NCBI GenBank assembly: GCA_943737045.1
Contig: CALSFV010000433.1
Location: forward strand, 62,001-126,000
Direction: 5' to 3'
From: Parapristionchus giblindavisi
Taxonomy: Eukaryota; Nematoda; Chromadorea; Rhabditida; Diplogasteridae
DNA: 64,000 nucleotides
The notes beneath the pieces are model-generated. The model was not told the DNA's origin. It did no database searches and saw only the letters and a program-made list of their open reading frames with translations. Below are positions 61,199-64,000 of this stretch, piece by piece (positions within the stretch are counted from its first letter, which is position 1; each line of letters opens with the position of its first letter). Both the position numbers and the translations under genes were made by a program.

Positions 61199-61341
61199 TG
61201 ATCAGGCTGTGGCGGTCTGATCATTGCTACTTGGTGTGGCTTGTTACTGTATGGTCAGTAACTATTGTCCACTACTTTGGTGTAGTGAGATCAGCGTCAC
61301 TTTGGTGTGACTGAGGCTGATAGAGTTGCTTTGGTGCGACT
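61199..61341 (+). ncRNA. Hairpin cluster with shared loop in the retrotransposon leader
   Basis: Six adjacent inverted repeats were found by eye. (a) TGATCAG 61199-61205 with CTGATCA 61217-61223. (b) GCTAC/GTGGC around loop TTGGT, 61226-61240. (c) GTTACTG/CAGTAAC around TATGGT, 61243-61262. (d) CACTAC/GTAGTG around TTTGGT, 61270-61287. (e) GTCAC/GTGAC around TTTGGT, 61296-61311, inside an outer ATCAGC/GCTGAT pair, 61290-61321. (f) AGTTGC/GCGACT around TTTGGT with one G-U pair, 61324-61341. Stems differ while the loop is kept, as expected for an RNA selected for its loop. A packaging, dimerisation or Gag-binding signal is a reasonable guess; none is shown. Confidence 0.6.
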
Positions 61342-61383
61342 GAAACGTAGAGCTCCCTCTTAACGTTCATTTGAAAGAGCTGA

Positions 61384-61408
61384 AATTACACCCAAAAGGG
61401 GGGTAATT
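61384..61408 (+). other. Bulged hairpin before gag
   Basis: AATTAC (61384-61389) pairs with GTAATT (61403-61408). Inside it, CCC can pair with part of a run of six G, leaving an A bulge and an A-rich loop. It lies about 130 nt upstream of the gag start. The short G run also resembles a purine tract, but its position in the leader argues against a plus-strand primer. Confidence 0.4.
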
Positions 61409-61435
61409 AGCTAAACAAACTTGTGATTGTACGTC

Positions 61436-61457
61436 TTCTGTGTGGATTCTGTGTGGT
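61436..61457 (+). repeat. 11-bp tandem duplication in the leader
   Basis: TTCTGTGTGGA (61436-61446) is followed by TTCTGTGTGGT. No function is evident. The rest of 61,410-61,536 is untranslated leader with no further recognisable feature. Confidence 0.6.
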
Positions 61458-61536
61458 ATACCTTTGCAAGAAGTACGCCGAAGGCTATCGCGAATTTTTC
61501 TTTGAGCTATGTGTACTCAAGTGATTCGTAGTAAGG

Positions 61537-62385
61537 ATGCCTGGAGAAGAAGTGAAGTCGGAAGTCACGATGGCAACTGTAATGGAGATGTTCGTGAAGA
61601 TGCAGCAGGATTTCATGAGCAAGCAGGAGGAGCAGAATAAGAAGAACAATGAAATACTCGAGATGTTAGCGAGTAGAGAGACAGTAGTTGTTAATGGAGA
61701 GATTAAAAGTCAAGTTACTCAAGGACCATCTATTGATGCGATGGAAGCTCGCATTGTTGAGTTCGATTATGATGCTGTTGAATGCACATTCGAGAACTGG
61801 TATGTTCGATACCAAGATTTCTTCGAATATGATGCGAAGAATTTGGATGATGGAAATAAAGTGAGAATGTTATTGCGTCATCTGAGTGTAAAGTGTAATG
61901 CATTGTATCGTGATCACAAAGCACCCGAAGATGTCATGAAGATATCGTTCGATGATACGATAAAGGCACTGAAGGCTCTGTTTGGCAAGAAAGAAACAGA
62001 TTTCGAACTGCGTGTTCGATTCTTCAAACTGAGCATGGCTATGAATGGTAGTACGGATGTGATGGAATTCGCTTCTGAAGTGAATCGGTTGTATCAGAAA
62101 GGCAATCTGAAGGATATTAAGGAGGATCAGATGAAGATCACGCTGTTCCTTGCTGGATTGGATTTGCCTCAACTGAAATCGATACGTACTCAACTATTCA
62201 ATGCTGTAAGTCAGAAGGCCGATATCACATTCAAAGAGCTTCTAGAAAGATATTCGTCGTTGAGAGCACTTGAGCGTGGGTCTCAGCGGTTCAGACGAAT
62301 GCAGCCAATATGGTCAGAGGATCTGATGATGATAAGGGGAAGAATCGTAAGAAGCCCAAGACCGAGAGATCAATTGCCAATGTGA
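61537..62385 (+). CDS. gag: Retrotransposon Gag (DUF7083-like)
   Basis: This 282-residue protein would form the capsid shell of the element's virus-like particle. Residues about 13-45 are rich in Q, E, K and M and likely helical or coiled-coil. Residues about 66-115 match the DUF7083 pattern (VEFDYD, then TFENWYVRYQDFF, then a DDGNKVRMLLRHL helix), typical of K02A2.6-like retroelement polyproteins. Residues about 116-245 look like the helical capsid region (ELRVRFFKLSM, ITLFLAGLDLPQLK). The start is the first ATG after an in-frame TGA at 61522, with A at -3. No zinc knuckle lies in this frame: the knuckle is in the -1 frame just downstream. The last 37 residues (about 246-282) are basic, rich in R and M, and look out of frame. 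Either gag ends here before a frameshift, or this copy carries a 1-nt indel. Confidence 0.88.
   Translation: MPGEEVKSEVTMATVMEMFVKMQQDFMSKQEEQNKKNNEILEMLASRETVVVNGEIKSQVTQGPSIDAMEARIVEFDYDAVECTFENWYVRYQDFFEYDAKNLDDGNKVRMLLRHLSVKCNALYRDHKAPEDVMKISFDDTIKALKALFGKKETDFELRVRFFKLSMAMNGSTDVMEFASEVNRLYQKGNLKDIKEDQMKITLFLAGLDLPQLKSIRTQLFNAVSQKADITFKELLERYSSLRALERGSQRFRRMQPIWSEDLMMIRGRIVRSPRPRDQLPM
62274..62385 (+). other. gag/pol overlap (-1 frame)
   Basis: The gag frame stays open to TGA at 62383 while the pol frame opens at 62274, so a shift back by one base anywhere here would join them. Every zero-frame heptamer in the overlap was checked by eye, and none fits X XXY YYZ. The nearest, A AGG GGA in the AAGGGGA run, is a poor match. 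No strong downstream pseudoknot was identified. The overlap may be a non-canonical shift site or the scar of a 1-nt mutation or assembly error. Confidence 0.7.
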
Positions 62386-64000
62386 AATGCACACATTGTA
62401 GCAAGAATGGTCACACTGAAGAGAGATGCTGGTTGAAGCATCCTGAAATGAAGCCGAAGAAGAAGCCAAGGAAGAATCATTCAGTACAAGTTAAGGATTG
62501 CAATCAGATTGAAGGAAATCGTGTGTACGTGAATGTATCCATGGATGGAACACAGATGGAGTGTCAACTTGACACAGGATCTGATCTGACGCTCATCTCG
62601 GAAGTTGACTGGAAGGAGATGAAGAATCCTAAGTTGATTCCCGCTCCATGTACCGTATCATGTGCAAATGGACAAGGTATGAAGATCCTCGGCAAGTTCC
62701 GCAGTACAATGGAATACTGTGGCAAGAAGTGTGACGCATGGGTCCACGTCACCCCAAGACCGATTCGACTAGTCGGCAATGATGTATTCTTCAAGCTAGA
62801 CTTGAAGAGAGCATTCTCTGATGAGAATGATGAAACGGTGATTGCACACATCAAGTCAGGAGACTACGCAGCCTGGGTAAAGGATGTCTTCCCAGAAGTC
62901 TGTGAGCCTGGACTGGGTAAGTACAACAAGTCTGCAGCTAAGTTGTACCTGAAACCAGGCGTAAAGCCTGTGTTCCGTAACAAGCGGCCAGTGCCGTATG
63001 CCAGCCAGCAGGTGTGTGATGAAGAAATCGATCGATTATGTGATATGGGAGTGATCTCTAAGGTAGAACACTCGGAGTGGGCGGCTCCGTTCTTGCTAGT
63101 CGCAAAGAAGAATGGTGCAAAGAGATTGTGTGCCGACTTCAAGACAGGATTGAATGACTGTCTGGAAGATTGCACTCATCCGCTCAAGCTGCCGGAAGAC
63201 ATATTCGCCTCATTGAATGGTGGAACAGTCTTCTCCACGATTGATTTCTCGGATGCGTACCACCAAGTTGAAGTAGACGAAGAAGCCAAGAAGCTCCTCG
63301 TAATCAATACGCATCGTGGTCTGTATCAGTACCGTAGATTACCGTTCGGTGTTAAACCTGCTCCAGGTATATTCCAGTCTATAATGGACCAGATGTTGAC
63401 AGGAATGCGCAGGGCAGTGGCATACTTGGATGATGTCATTGTAAGTGGAAGGACGAAGGAAGAGCACGACGAGAACCTGACGAGAGTTCTCGAGAAAGTC
63501 CGTGATTCTGGATTCAGAATCCGACCCGAGAAGTGTGCATTCGGACAGAATGAAGTCCACTTCCTTGGATTCATCGTGAATAAATCTGGACGTCACCCCG
63601 ATCCCAAGAAGGTCTGTGCACTCAAAGAGATGCAAGTACCCAAGGATGTAGCTCAACTGAGATCATTTCTCGGTGGAGTCAACTACTATGGAGCTTTCGT
63701 GAAGAATATGTCGGAGCTGCGTACTCCGCTTGATCGATTGCTAAAGAAGGATGCCAAGTTCGAATGGACTCCTGTGTGTCAGAGAGCATTTGAGAACATC
63801 CGAAACGCTATCAGTGCTGATACTGTGCTCGCGCACTACGATCCCAACGAGGATATCGTTGTTGCCGCTGATGCAAGCCAGTATGGTATTGGTGCAGTGA
63901 TAAGTCATCGATACAAGGATGGAACTGAGAGACCGGTGATGTATGCTTCAAAGCGCCTCAATGGTGCTGAGGAGAAGTACTCTCAGATCGAGAAGGAAGG
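62274..64000 (+). CDS. pol: Retrotransposon Pol, 5' part (nucleocapsid knuckle, PR, RT, RNase H)
   Basis: Open in the -1 frame relative to gag from just after a TGA at 62271 to the window end (575 codons, numbered from 62274). It has no obvious ATG of its own; the first in-frame ATG is a few codons in, and its use is unsupported. Domains: CCHC zinc knuckle CTHCSKNGHTEERC at codons 39-52; aspartic protease with DTGS at 100-103; reverse transcriptase with motif A aspartate in STIDFSDAYHQV (codon 324), LPFG at 356-359 and YLDD at 384-387, then a thumb/connection with HFLGFIV; RNase H begins with the aspartate of AADAS (codon 533) and runs off the edge near YSQIEKE. All visible catalytic residues are intact. 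Integrase would follow outside the window. Expression would need a -1 shift inside the 112-nt overlap with gag. Confidence 0.93.

Larger units (their letters stand above)
60878..64000 (+). mobile_element. Ty3/gypsy-type LTR retrotransposon, 5' part
   Basis: In order: LTR starting TGTGCTATG, primer-binding site, leader, gag with a DUF7083-like region, and pol with zinc knuckle, protease, reverse transcriptase and RNase H. The element continues past the window; integrase and the 3' LTR are not seen. Gag and RT resemble the K02A2.6-like group of worm retroelements (from memory of the family, not a search). It sits inside the 18-bp array, which stops mid-unit at its left end. Pol has no stop codon over 575 codons, which suggests a young copy, but gag and pol are in different frames. 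Confidence 0.93.

Noticed and set aside
62380..62450. Re-initiation of pol translation at an ATG near the gag stop
   Set aside because: The ATG overlapping the gag stop is in the gag frame. The pol-frame ATG at 62448 lies after the zinc knuckle, which would be left untranslated, so this is less likely than a frameshift or an indel.
61730..63656. Antisense open frames over gag and pol (61730-61924, 61870-62193, 62564-62854, 62864-63175, 63326-63574, 63339-63656)
   Set aside because: They lie opposite well-supported gag and pol coding sequence, show no recognisable domain, and overlap each other.

Overview
The window is almost entirely tandem repeat DNA from a eukaryotic genome, followed at the right edge by the 5' part of a Ty3/gypsy-type LTR retrotransposon. 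The Gag protein resembles the DUF7083 / K02A2.6-like family, which is common in nematodes and some other worms. The host is therefore probably an invertebrate, most likely a nematode. This is inferred from the mobile element only; no host gene is present.

Layout. (1) Positions 1 to about 59,888 hold a single uninterrupted satellite array with a 41-bp unit. It starts at the first base and probably continues to the left. All units lie in the same orientation, and there is no gene, tRNA, rRNA or inserted element in it. Unit spacing closes exactly: 1,444 full units, 30 identical 22-bp short units and two 1-bp deletions bring the count to the last, incomplete unit at 59,863. Shared rare variants show that the array grew by large local duplications (offsets of 946, 1,640, 3,775 and 4,144 bp, and an irregular 1.15-1.4 kb cycle at the right end). 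Variant families are confined to sub-domains. (2) From about 59,889 to 60,877 lies a different, AT-rich 18-bp satellite (about 55 units), in which two unit types tend to alternate and many joints are palindromic. It meets the 41-bp array at a shared AGCCCCTT word. (3) A retrotransposon starts inside the 18-bp array at about 60,878. In order it has a 228-bp 5' LTR, a primer-binding site, a roughly 430-nt leader, gag (61,537-62,385), and pol in the -1 frame (open from 62,274 past the window end). Pol carries a zinc knuckle, an aspartic protease, reverse transcriptase and the start of RNase H. The rest of pol and the 3' LTR lie outside the window.

Most worth a second look are two features of the retrotransposon. 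Its leader has a row of hairpins, four of which show the same or nearly the same loop (TTTGGT or TATGGT) on different stems, plus one with a shorter TTGGT loop; this looks like a structured RNA element. The gag-pol overlap needs a -1 frame change but has no canonical slippery heptamer. In the satellite, the repeated 22-bp short unit equals exactly one half of a unit that itself looks like an old 22+19 dimer.
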